From: Lytechinus variegatus
Taxonomy: Eukaryota > Echinodermata > Echinoidea > Temnopleuroida > Toxopneustidae
Direction: 5' to 3'
Length of the DNA stretch: 64,000 bases
Assembly (NCBI RefSeq): GCF_018143015.1
Contig: NC_054746.1
Coordinates: 26,054,464 to 26,118,463 of the forward strand
The translations under genes and the position numbers were made by a program. The notes under the pieces were generated by a model. It ran no database searches and was not told the DNA's origin. It worked only from the letters and a program-made list of their open reading frames with translations. Shown here in pieces: positions 1-11,200 of this stretch (positions are counted from its first letter, which is position 1; every line of letters starts with the position of its first letter).

Positions 1-2217
1 TCTTGTCCTTCAAACTCAACCTGTTTTTCTTGTTCTTCAAACTCAACCTGTTTGTGAAAGAAAAGAGAGTACAATAATAAGGAGTGATATTTTTCATGGC
101 CGTATGTATAGGGGAGGGATTTGGGTAAGAGCTGAAATGTGAAAACCTTCATCAAAAAAAGAATTGCATGACATCCTTCAATTTTATTTTAGAAAATGCA
201 CAAAACGGCCATAGGTAATATTGGTTACTTCTGGCCCTCACTTTCTGAATTTTAGGTTTCTCTAAATTTTTTCACATGTCAGCCCCCCCCCCCAATAAAA
301 AGAAACATCTGCATCTTTTTATTTCCGAATCTTATTTCATTTGACTTTAACATAATTTCATCTCATGCACTAGGTCTAGATCTATTTGTAAGAAAGTATA
401 GATCTAGTCCAAGACTCAGAGCTGTGCAACAGCATTCGCGTATCTAAATTACTCGTAGGTCTAGATCTAGATAGTAACGATGGACTCTCGATCTATCTAG
501 ACCTACAAAGTAAAGCTTTGGTTCTAAACCGAGATCTAGGCCTATATGGATTTGATGTCTGACTCTGACTTTTATTCCAGGCTAAAGTTTAAACTTCATT
601 GCCATTTATTGACCAAGATTAGATCTAGTCCTTGGTCCACTGACACTGACAGGCATAAGCCTACTCGTACACGTAAATGGAGTTTTAGGCCCAGACCTAG
701 ATCTAGGCCTAAATTACAGACCTAGATCATAAGCCCTGGGGGTAAGTGTCGCGGGTTGGGAAAGTATAACTTAGATGACTAGATTTGAATTAGGTTGGCC
801 TAGAATTAGAAAGCATCGATGAATAAAAGTAAAGTACCGTAACGGCATAAGTCTAAAATAATAAGCAACACAAGATCCTCTCTTAACCAAGTTAGAAATT
901 AGATCTAACGTTAGGCCTATCTAGATCTAGGTCCTAGATCTATTGATAATAAGACAAACATGCAGAGCTGCAGCATATTATTTCTTAGACAGGAATAACC
1001 ATCGTTTCTGGGGATTTATTCAACAATTTTTGACATTTTACTAGGTTCAGCGGAACAACCAAAATAGAGAGACTGAAGCTTTTGGTCTAGTTATTTCTAA
1101 GACAGAGTCTAACTATATTTATAAATAACAATAAGTTAAAATGGGTGGGGGCTTAATGCAGAAGCCTGAAGTTATGCAAAATAAATTTGATATCTGAAAC
1201 TGAAAGTGAGGATTGACACAATGACAGGCAATATATCTTCATCCACACTCCACTTCACAGTTTATTCCTGACTGGGTCTCGATCTACTGAAGATAGATGC
1301 AGATCTCCCTCTAGATCTAACGTTACAGTGTACAAAAAGAAGCTTCATTCTTCTTGTTTTAATCAATCGTGGGTTGGTCCTTGTTAATTGGAGGTGAACC
1401 AAACCGGCCCGAATTTCTCTCGATGCCCAATCGGCTAGGAGCCCGTACAAAATACATGTGGTTAACACAGCGGCATAACCGCAACACTGCAAGCAACCTA
1501 CAGGCTGCACTGGGCGACGATGACAATCTAACTTCAATTTCAAAGACCAAATTCTGCTTTCCTTTAACAGAAGAATGATAGCAAACTCTCTAATTTGGTA
1601 GAGAAATAACCTATGATCACAAAATACAGTGTGAAATTTGTAAATAGTCCACTGAATTCATGTGGTTATATCAGTTTATACGTACTCACCGGAGTGTTCG
1701 TAGGTCCTTTTTTGTGTGGAAAGAAAAGTTTCAGAATGAATAAATTAGATGACGTAATGAGGTCAAATGAATAATTAATTCTGTAACACGATACCACTAG
1801 TATCGATGACAAAGAATCGGGGAAATTGCGTATTAATGACGCTCTTAGCCAATTAAAAGGGTGGATTATGAATATATTTACGCTCATGAATGTCAATGGG
1901 GGCTTATTTTTGTCTTCAAATGATCGCGGTAGGCGGAGCCTAATCTGATTTGTTTTGTGTTGAACGCGCGCGCAGCTTTCGGTCTAGTAATATATTATAA
2001 GGTCTTTGGGTGAACCCCCCTCCCGCACCCACCCCCCGGGAGTGGCAGCAAAAGTCCCCAACATGGGTGAATTTTTTTCTGGCGAGAACGCTGTATATAC
2101 TTATTGGTAAAGTACGCCATCTTCTGACAAGATGATGATGAAAGTGGATTGAACGAGCAAGAAAATAATGCTGATCGCCTAGAATGCAGCTCGCTTGCAA
2201 CACCGTAAACAAAGGTA
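1..2217. other. Gene-free, transposon-derived region rich in CTAGATCTAG motifs
   Basis: No convincing exon was found here. A 27-bp unit starting TCTTGTYCTTCAAACTCAA is present twice in tandem at 1-54. From about 360 to 1330 the sequence is crowded with variants of the palindromic motif TCTAGATCTAG. The stretch 986-1092 is nearly the reverse complement of 58063-58194, inside the large terminal-inverted-repeat element at 57302-59932, so much of this region is probably a diverged or partial copy of that family in the opposite orientation. Open frames here are short and overlap on both strands. The missing first exon of the RPS6KC1-like gene could lie here or upstream of the window, but nothing resembling its expected N-terminal sequence was seen. 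Confidence 0.55.
986..1092 (-). mobile_element. Partial copy of the 57.3-59.9 kb TIR element family (inverse orientation)
   Basis: Read on the reverse strand this stretch matches 58063-58194. The first ~58 bases (TAGACAGGAATAACCATCGT onward, through TTTATTCAACAATTT) are almost identical. The part ending AGACTGAAGCTTTTGGTCT also matches after a small indel. The copy at 57302-59932 has terminal inverted repeats and a target duplication, which identifies this as transposon interior. The ends of this copy were not located. Flanking CTAGATCTAG-rich sequence on both sides resembles 58200-59000 in style, so the homologous block is probably longer than the part aligned by eye. Confidence 0.65.
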
Positions 2218-2442
2218 CGGTAGGCACTTAAGAACCAAGTTTGAAAGGACACTCGTAAAATTATGTCACTCTCGCGATGAATATTCATTAGATCCTGGTC
2301 GTGCGTGTTCAATACAAACTGTCTGCATGCATGCACTCAGTGTGTATTGAACACGCACAACCACGATCTAATGAATATTCATCGGCGAGAGTGACATAAT
2401 TTTACGAGTATCCTTTCAAACTTGGTTCTTAAGTGCCTACCG
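2218..2442. repeat. 225-bp near-perfect palindrome (fold-back element)
   Basis: The left arm (about 2218-2317, beginning CGGTAGGCACTTAAGAACC) and the right arm (about 2342-2442, ending GGTTCTTAAGTGCCTACCG) are reverse complements with only a few mismatches. They are separated by a ~24-base loop containing GCATGCATGC. There is no coding potential of its own. The structure fits a small fold-back or palindromic MITE. No target duplication was evident. Confidence 0.85.
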
Positions 2443-2748
2443 GCTTGGTGAATAATATCGCGCGCCCTCTTTAGGCAAAAGTTGATATCAACGCTGATCA
2501 AGAGGCATCTACGTGAAGATCACGAAAAATGCTCTTATTTTATTAAAACAAACAACAAAGAGAATTCAACAAACGATCCATATGGTTCGGTAAGTGTTAT
2601 AGAAAAATTGTAATTCATAGCTATGATGTAAAGTCATAGTTATTTTAGTAAAAATGGTGTGAAAGATTCGCGTGCACCAGGTGCATATGAATCCTTCACA
2701 CACGAGACGATTTGAAACCATGAGTGGGCATAATGATGACATTGGTAG

Positions 2749-3783
2749 CTAGTGCTGTTGTCGATAGGCCTCATATCGACATTGATGTCGACATACGAAG
2801 GATTTTCAATGTTTCCGACATGTCGACATGCACGCACCCACATCGACATGCAAACATAAAATAAAAAGGGGTCTAGCCTAAAGTCATGAGTATACTATAA
2901 AGCTTAGCTGAAAAGTTGGAAGCTTTTATCCACAGTAAGTGGCGCGATTAAAAAGTTTATTCAGCTTTAAAGCGGCACATTAAATGAAAAAAGAATACCT
3001 GCGAGCTGCGCGGCAGCAGAAATACGTCAGTGCCTGAGTCGAGTGTGGGCCGGCCTGCCCGATCGAGCTGCCGCGCCCCTCGACGATCGCGAGCGTAGCG
3101 TAGCCGTAGTAGCATTCACCGTATCCATATGTACCCATTGCTATTCACCGTGCTTGATAATACGTTGCTCCTCAATGCATTACTTTTCACATAAACGTGT
3201 TTGTCAAAGTTGTGACCGCCGCAATTGAGCGCTTAATTCAAATCACGAAGTCACAGAAAACTTCCCTTCCTTCGTTTGGAGATCGTTGCACGGATCGCCG
3301 CGGAAGTGATACTGAAATTATCGGTCGATTTTCATTATTTTTTACTGTCAATTTGAGGAGCTTGCGTTTGCAGCACATGTGTACCAGCGTATAATACGCA
3401 ATGATCACTATTGTAATTGGTGATTCTCAAATTGGCTCCGAGTGTTATTGCGCAATGCTTTCGAGACCGGATCGTGGTACAAAACTTGATTCTCCAGAAA
3501 AAGATGTGGATTAAATCGGTGATTTTGAAAGTGAATTAACTCTAGCTTAGTGAAAATATGTTTTCCCGAACTGAGCCTGTATTATCTAGATCTAGTGTGG
3601 GGATATTCTTCGTGTCAAGGTGAATACGTTTGATTGAGAGTGTTATGTTCCACGATCGAATGATTTTTTTTGTTAGGGAGCCTAGGCTAAATTACGGTCC
3701 CTTTTTCATGTCGACATTGTCGATGTCGGGATTAATTTTTAAGCGACATTTCGACATGGATTTTTGTTCCCGACAACAGCACT
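2749..3783. mobile_element. Non-autonomous DNA transposon (~1.04 kb) with 8-bp target duplication
   Basis: The 8-mer ATTGGTAG occurs at 2741-2748 and again at 3784-3791, directly flanking inverted termini: left CTAGTGCTGTTGTCG, right CCCGACAACAGCACT. Subterminal sequence on both sides is rich in TCGACAT/ATGTCGA words. An 8-bp duplication with short inverted ends is typical of the hAT superfamily. No transposase frame is present, so it is non-autonomous. A GC-rich stretch near 3000-3110 lies inside it, so the short open frame there (3043-3228) is not taken as a gene. Confidence 0.75.
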
Positions 3784-3791
3784 ATTGGTAG

Positions 3792-5269
3792 CAAGGAGAA
3801 GGGGTGGTGGCAAGAGGGGATGAACTGCTCCATTATTAAGCAAGGGGCGCAATGTCATCATTATGCCCTAAAATGTACCCCCCAATGCCACAATTAATAA
3901 AATCCCCTCAAACAGAGGAGGTGATATATAGCAATATATATGTATCTATTGGACCCTCCCCCCACCTTTCGCCTTGACTCCCCAGGAGAGCAGTCAATTG
4001 ACCAGCCAGGCCGATAGGCAATCGAGCGCGCTCGTACGTACGTTCACGGCCTTGTAGCTTGCGGACGACTTATTCTCATTGTAAGTGCATTTGTGACTTT
4101 TGCCTGAAGTTAGCAACCTAAAATAATTTGGACCCCTAAAACAGAGGATTACCCTGAAGTGAGCGAGTGTGCAACTAGTACAAAATCATAAAATTATTTG
4201 ATATTTTCCAACCGTTTTCTTTGCACCGCACTTGCCGCATACCCCTCCGCGAAAAACAATTATTTTCGTGCGTGACAAATTACATTGTAATTCTGGACGC
4301 CCGCCGGACGGGTAAAATATTCTTGATTATAATGATGTAAGAAAGAATTGGTGTGATTTTTTTCAGGATATATCATCTCCTGAGTAAATTCTAAGTTCTT
4401 GTTTGCTTTCTTATATCGATTCTGAGCAGATCTTTGTAATCAATTTGCGTTTGCTAACGAATTTCCTTTTTTTGTTCGATATTGCACTTCCAAGTGTTAA
4501 TGCTCGTTCATATCGTAACACTCAGTCATCAAGTTCTATCGATCGTTGACGGCTCTCTATCAGGCTCGCGCACGGCCGGTGTTCCGGGTACCTTGAGAAC
4601 TAGCCGTCGACGATTTAATCGATGGAGCGTACGACTGAAATTCGGCAAATCAGGTCCGTATTTCCATCAGAAAATAGATCAATTGGAATCAAACGATCAA
4701 TTTTTAATGCAAAAACTGTGTTATATGATATTTCAAGCATTTTCTGTCATTTTTAGAGAAAAATAAGGTAAAAGTTTGATTTTCGACTTGTTTTTGCAAT
4801 CTCGTTCTTTGAATTGATCTGTGAGATTGAACTGCGGAAGTCTTACGATACGATATTGATTTACTACGCAGTTATGTGCGCGTCTGGAAATATGATAGTG
4901 TCCGGTAATACAATACGTGACTTTACATGGGATGCAACTTCATTTCCGACATTTCTGCACCATCGATTTTATTTTTAAAGAAAAATTCATCCAAATAATG
5001 TGAAAAATATCATGACAAGACGGAAGAAACTTGCCCGATGTTTACGCCGCCATCTTGTTTCATTTTGTTCTTCGCCAACGTTACCCGAATGCGCACATGA
5101 AACTGAATGACATCACGTTTTGTACTAAAATTTTAAAAGTGTTTCCTCTGTATGTATTTGAAAATTGCCCTTGTAAGCTCCAGTGAATGTTCAGTGATAT
5201 ACATTTTTTACCTAAATCCAAAGGTCACAAGTTGTAACTGGAAAAATCTCCTTTTTATATCATCAACAG
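3792..5269. other. Unassigned sequence upstream of the first recognised RPS6KC1 exon
   Basis: This stretch should be either intron or 5' flanking DNA of the RPS6KC1-like gene. I looked for an exon encoding the start of the PX domain (in human it reads GYTVYKVTARV) and found none. Moderately CpG-rich patches at about 4010-4060 and 4540-4650 are possible promoter or 5' UTR sequence. The open frame at 4482-4766 resembles nothing I know. Confidence 0.35.
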
Positions 5270-8200
5270 GCATTCAGATTGGATAAAGCAGAGGAAGTGA
5301 TTGAGGTAAACCTATCACAATTTTGTCTATAAGAAATTTGAATCCATGGGTTTCATTACAGAGGAATTGCTTGAAAACATTACACATCATATTGATAACT
5401 TCTTATATTTTATCATGCTTTGCATACATTGTACAGTATCAAGCGCAATGTACAATATTTCAAGACATAATTTAAATGTCAATATTCATATAGTATACAA
5501 ATACATAAGGCTTTGAGAAAGTTAAGTGGGTAATAATTCAAGGTTGGACTGGCTAGTATTGTGTACTAAAAAACAGTACATGTAATATCCAATCAAGGAT
5601 GAATATTTCCCTCTTAAGACTTCCAAAAGAAAAGCCTGGTATATTTTTTGATATGCCTTCTGTAAATTTGAACAACAAATCCTGGTAATTTTGTTCTTGT
5701 TGGTCCTCATCCCCATTCTGGACTAGATTTGTTCAACCACCGGACTCAGCAAAATAATTTTTTAATAATCTTTTTTTTTCCTGGGACAGAACAAATGATT
5801 GAGCTGTTATGTGAGAACCAACCGACCGATCATTTATTTAGAATCTCCATGAATATTCATAAAACGGATCTAGATGTATGGGAATGTCCTAATAAAATAG
5901 CTATTACTCTAGACATAAATACAATTCAACATAATGAATTCAGATTGTTACAATTAAGTTTTAATTAATCAATAATTAATCAATTTTCTCTCAAATGTGA
6001 GCAAAAGGTCATTTCTTGAAGACTAGTGATGCATGCAGTGGAACCAATATTTTTATTTTAAAGTGCATTCACTTCTAATTTCAGGTTGCTGTGTGGAAGC
6101 GGTATAATGACTTCAAGAAACTCCACCAAGCTCTTTCGCTTCTCCACTACCATCTACGTAGACCAGAAAAATTTCCAGATTTTGCAAAGGCTCGTTTCTT
6201 TGGTAAGCTTGCATCAACATTTACTGTATGTCCTCTTGGAATGTCTCCTTAATCAGTCCATATGGTTTAGGGTTTATTTGGAGGATACAATATTTGATAC
6301 ACAATGTCTATTACTATCTTTTTATTTTTTATTGATCAATATCATCCAAACATGTTTACACAATATGGTGCTCATATATTACAGATGCAGTGTTATATAG
6401 GTATCAACATAATATGACAATGTTTAGTGATTGCTTGCAGATTTTTCTTTTGAGTATGGGACAAACATTTGTTGATGAAAATATTACAAAATATGACATT
6501 TGATTTGAGAGGTATTGAGATAATTTACAAAGCACATGATAAAAAAACCCCCTCTTGGGTCCCGTAACACAAAGTTTAGCGATTTATCGTACGCTTGATT
6601 TTCACGATTGATTGCACATTGTAATCGATGGAATTAATCATAAAAATTGTTCTACGATCATTGCTAAGCTTTGTGTTACGGGCTGCTTTATAAGAAAATC
6701 TTATGTCTGATGTATCAGTATATTTTTCACTTTCTATACTAGGGAGATTTGATGAGAAGACCATTGAAGAAAGAAGGCAAAGTGCCCTGAGACTTTTAGA
6801 GTTCACTGTGAAAGTACCTCCTCTTGCTAAGTCAACCCACTTTGTTGAATTTTTCAAGGTAAGAATCTTTACCCACTGTATTAGTCAATATTTTAGCATA
6901 CAGATATTTTCATGGTGTAGTATTGATTTATCATATTCATAAGTTGATATTTTCCCCAATGTTTCTTTGTTTGCATCTGCAGCAATGGCCATAATAGAGT
7001 ATAGTCTAGATTTTAGCATATTCTTAATTGTGAAATAAAACCGCAGTTAAAATTGCAACTCATACAATATGTTCTGATATTGATAATTGGCATTTATATA
7101 GTGCTTTATCAATATACGACTGTTCAAAGCGCTTCACAATTATTATTACCCGGTCACTGGATTCATAGCATTCCAAGCAGCCTGTTAAGCGCAAACTTGC
7201 TAAACCAACCACAATGACGGTTGTTTTCACCGGTACCCAATTAGCACCTGGGTGAGAGTGGCAAAGTGTGGATTGACGCCTTGCCAAAGGGCGCTAGGCC
7301 GTGGTTGGGTTCGAACACACAACCCTCTGATTACAAGGCAAGAGTCAGAACCGCTACACCACAGCGCTTCCACATTGAAGAGAAAATTGAAAAGAAAGAA
7401 GGTTTTAAATTATTATTCTGTATTATTTGTGATTCGAACTTTCACTATGTTGTCAATTTCATGTTTTTAGGGATTATTTAAAAAACATTTACAATGTTAT
7501 CAGACAAAAGATACAGATTACAGATGCTATTAAAATTAGCACAGCATGTGAATGGTTTTTGTTTCCTTTCTGCATATTTGCCTCGTAAGATATTAATGGT
7601 TCTGAATCTAAATTTATTGAGCCAAACCACAAAGTATGATTCGCTCTCTCTTTCATTTAATTTGTTATTTTACTCCAGGGAGGAGAGACTGTGACCAGGA
7701 GAAAAGTGTCATCTGAAAACCCAATCCTAAAACCTCAAGTTGCAAACCCTAAATCTGACAATGGAAGCTTCCCCAATCAACCTCGTAGTAGTAGAGCTAT
7801 GGCAGCTTCCATTCCTAGAATGGAGGGGGAGGGTGAGGAGAATCAGGGAGGGGCATCTCAAACTCAATCTCTTGCCACGTCAGGGAATGAACTGGGAGGG
7901 GTCTGGCTACATCGTCAGCAGGAGGATGAAGAACAAAAAGGGGAGGATTCAGAAGGAGGAGAAGGATACGATGACAGTGAGGATGAAAGGACAACATTTA
8001 GCGAAGACTCTATGCCCAGTACACCTCTTCCACAGCTAGAAGAATTGACATTCTTTGATCCACTTTCACCATCTGGTAAGAATGATGCTACTTGCATGTC
8101 CCTAGTTCATCACCAGGGCACCATTTGAAAAATAATTGTTATTGACTTTTATTTCATCTCAACTATGGAAAACTAGTAACACTATGACTTGTTATCTAGC

Positions 8201-11200
8201 AAATGAATGTGAGCATAATGCCGGTGAGAGGTGATGCTTATGCATTGCTTCTCTCTGTTTACAATAGAACAGAGTTATCGATTAATTATGATGTCACTGG
8301 CTTTCCATAGTTTTATATTTATTTGGATCGATGACAGCCATTTTTATGAAGGGGATGGTGGGGGGCATTGAATATCATTCAAAAAAATAATTTTTAGCAA
8401 AATCAAACCATGCAGATAATTTTTCTACATATTTTGATGAAAAAATTAGGCAGTTTAGTTTACTATTTCAGATAATTGTAAGAGCTGATACTTTCAATTA
8501 AACAGCAATCTATGAACTTAAATGAATATGTGAATATGAAGGTAAAAAAACTGACTGACTGAATGAATGAACGAACAAACAAAGGAACGAAAAATGAATG
8601 AATACATGCATGCATAAATTAGTTAATTGATAAAAGAATGAATGATAAAAATATCTCTTTGTCAACAGTCATTGAAAATATACATACTAGTATTGCATTA
8701 GGTGAGAAAAAAATTCATACTTACATTGTATCTTCACCATTTGCGACTTGTTCTACATGATATAAAGAATGATGCATATATCATTATAAATAAAATGGTA
8801 CTCTTCCCCCAGAACCTGGGAGCACAGAGCCTGGTACACTACCACACTCCAACAGCTGGCTCTTTCATGCTATGGATATATGTGCTGAACTCAACCGAGA
8901 TTCTCCTGAACCTTCATCCAACTCTCAAGATGATCCTACCCCAGCAAGCAGCATTGTTACCGGTGACTCGACCGACAGTGGAATCACAGTCACCGTACCC
9001 CCGTCACTGCAGTCGTATTCCTCCGATTCTGCCATTTCCTCTGTTTCCTCCTCTGGTGGTATGACTGCGAACCGCAACAGCCACAACTCCCTTGCCAGGG
9101 CGTACCTGAACTCACTCCGTGCCCAGCAGGCTGCTGAAGAAGATGCCAATTCCACCGGTATCACTGACAGTCGAAGCGTTGCCGCAGGTGAACGCAGCCG
9201 CCATGTTTCCGATGATAGCATCTCCAAGTGGAATGTTAGTGGAGAGGATGACTATCTGTATCAAGCCGCTGGTAAAATCAGTTTGGCCCTGGATAATCAG
9301 AGCGTTGGCAACTATCAGGCTTCCTTTGATGCGTACAAAGCTGGTGTAGCTATATTGCTGAATGGAGTTGTCGGTAAGTTTGCTTTAATTTTGTAATGTG
9401 TCATGAAACCAGCTGTGTTTCTTGGCTAAACACAAATTAACTGTAACTGATGTACTTGTAATGCTCACTTGATTGGTTAGTCATCATGTGTTAAGATATT
9501 TTTACTGTATCTTGTTTTCCATCTAGTCTTGTCTGCATATTTCAAAATAAGTACCGGTACATGTTAAATGCAAGAATTGTCTCAACTAACTGTCTGAATT
9601 CGAGATTTTCATAGATTTATTGATCTGATTTTCTATTCTTTTTTTTCTTCTGCTTTTGTACTAACAAATCGGCATACCTTTAGTAAATATTGGTGATGAT
9701 ATTTTCAAGAGTTTAAGCTACGATTAGATTCATGGAAAATTCCATTTCAGATGCTAGACCAATCTCAATTACATTTTAATTTAGCTGACAAAAGCAAGAC
9801 AAGAAGAGAGGCTGTTAGGCGGAAGACTGCTCAATATCTAATGAAGGCTGAAGACATCTACAACAAATATTTATCAGTAGAAGCATCTAATGCAAGAAGA
9901 TGGGAGGTAATTATTCTACACTTTACATCAGTATTATCACTATTTTGTTGACTGGCAATGATGTTTCATGATAATCATTGTTTTGTTCCAAAATATTTTT
10001 TTATATTGGAATTCATTCTTGTAATACCAATTGCTTTATTTTGTCACAATCCTAATCCTTATCATTATCTCCATCTATGTGACATATTCATACAATTTAT
10101 TACTTTTGCTACATGATTGTGTTTTCAATTGAATTGAATTCTAACTTTGCAAACAACCTTTGCAGGTTTCGTGGGAAGCATTTTTCCCCAAATTGATGAC
10201 CACCCATCTTCATTACTTGTAACAGAAATAAACTGCTTTTCCATAAAAAGGATTCCCCTATCAGACCTCTGTAATGCTTTATTAACCATTTGCCCAACTG
10301 GAACTTGGGCCCAGTCTTACCAGAGTTACGATTGATCCGATCAATCGTAACTCTATGGAAATCCACCAGTGTCATAATTGTTAGCTCATCCAGCCCGAAG
10401 GGCCAAATGAGCTTATGCCGTGTCGTCTGGCGTCTGTCGTCCGTCCACAATTTCAAAATGCTTCTTCTTTGCCATGTCAAGTCCGATTTCAATTCTGTTT
10501 GCTTTATATGATAGCACTAGGTGGGTGATTCAAAACTTCTACACAGAATTTTGAAATTCATTAAATATGCAAATTTATGCCCATTTTTCAAAATTCACAA
10601 AAAATGCTTCTTATTCTTTATTTGTTGACTGATTTAGAATTTTTTGCTTCCATCTGGTAGAGCTCCATGAGGTTCACAAAACTTCTACACAGAATTTTGA
10701 AATTTTGACCAGAACAATTTTTATGCTAATTTATGCAAAATTAATTTATGCATTTTTTTTTAAATTCACATAAAATGCTTCTTCTTTATTTGTTGACCGA
10801 TTTTAATTATTTTTCTTCCATCTGGTAGAGCTTCATGAGGTTCACCAAACTACACAGAATTTTGAAATTTTCAGTAGAAAATTATTTATGTTAATTTATG
10901 TGAAATTTATTCATAAATCACAGAAAATGCCTCTTCATCTTTATTTGTTGACAGATTTTGATTTTTTTTTTCTTCCATCTGGTAGAGCTGCATGAGGTTC
11001 ACCAAACTTGTACACGAGATTTTGAAATTTTGTCTAGAAAATTATTTATGCTAATTTATGCAAAATTTATTCATTAATCACAAAAAAAAAAATTCTTCAT
11101 TTGTTGATCAATTTCAGTTTTGTTTGCTTTATATGATAGCTCGAGGTGGTGATACAAAATTTCAACACAGAATTTTGAAACTCATTACATATGCTAATTT

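Noticed and set aside
3043-3394. Open frames in a GC-rich patch suggesting a first exon
   Set aside because: They lie inside the element at 2749-3783 bounded by ATTGGTAG duplications, and encode nothing resembling the RPS6KC1 N-terminus.
7250-7480. Possible tRNA gene with overlapping open frames
   Set aside because: A and B boxes are present, but the sequence continues into a SINE body and the cloverleaf is not clean, so it is a tRNA-derived SINE.
9751-9784. Alternative acceptor at 9749-9750 for the MIT exon
   Set aside because: Using it puts the junction out of frame and hits a stop; the acceptor at 9783-9784 keeps phase and gives the expected MIT sequence.
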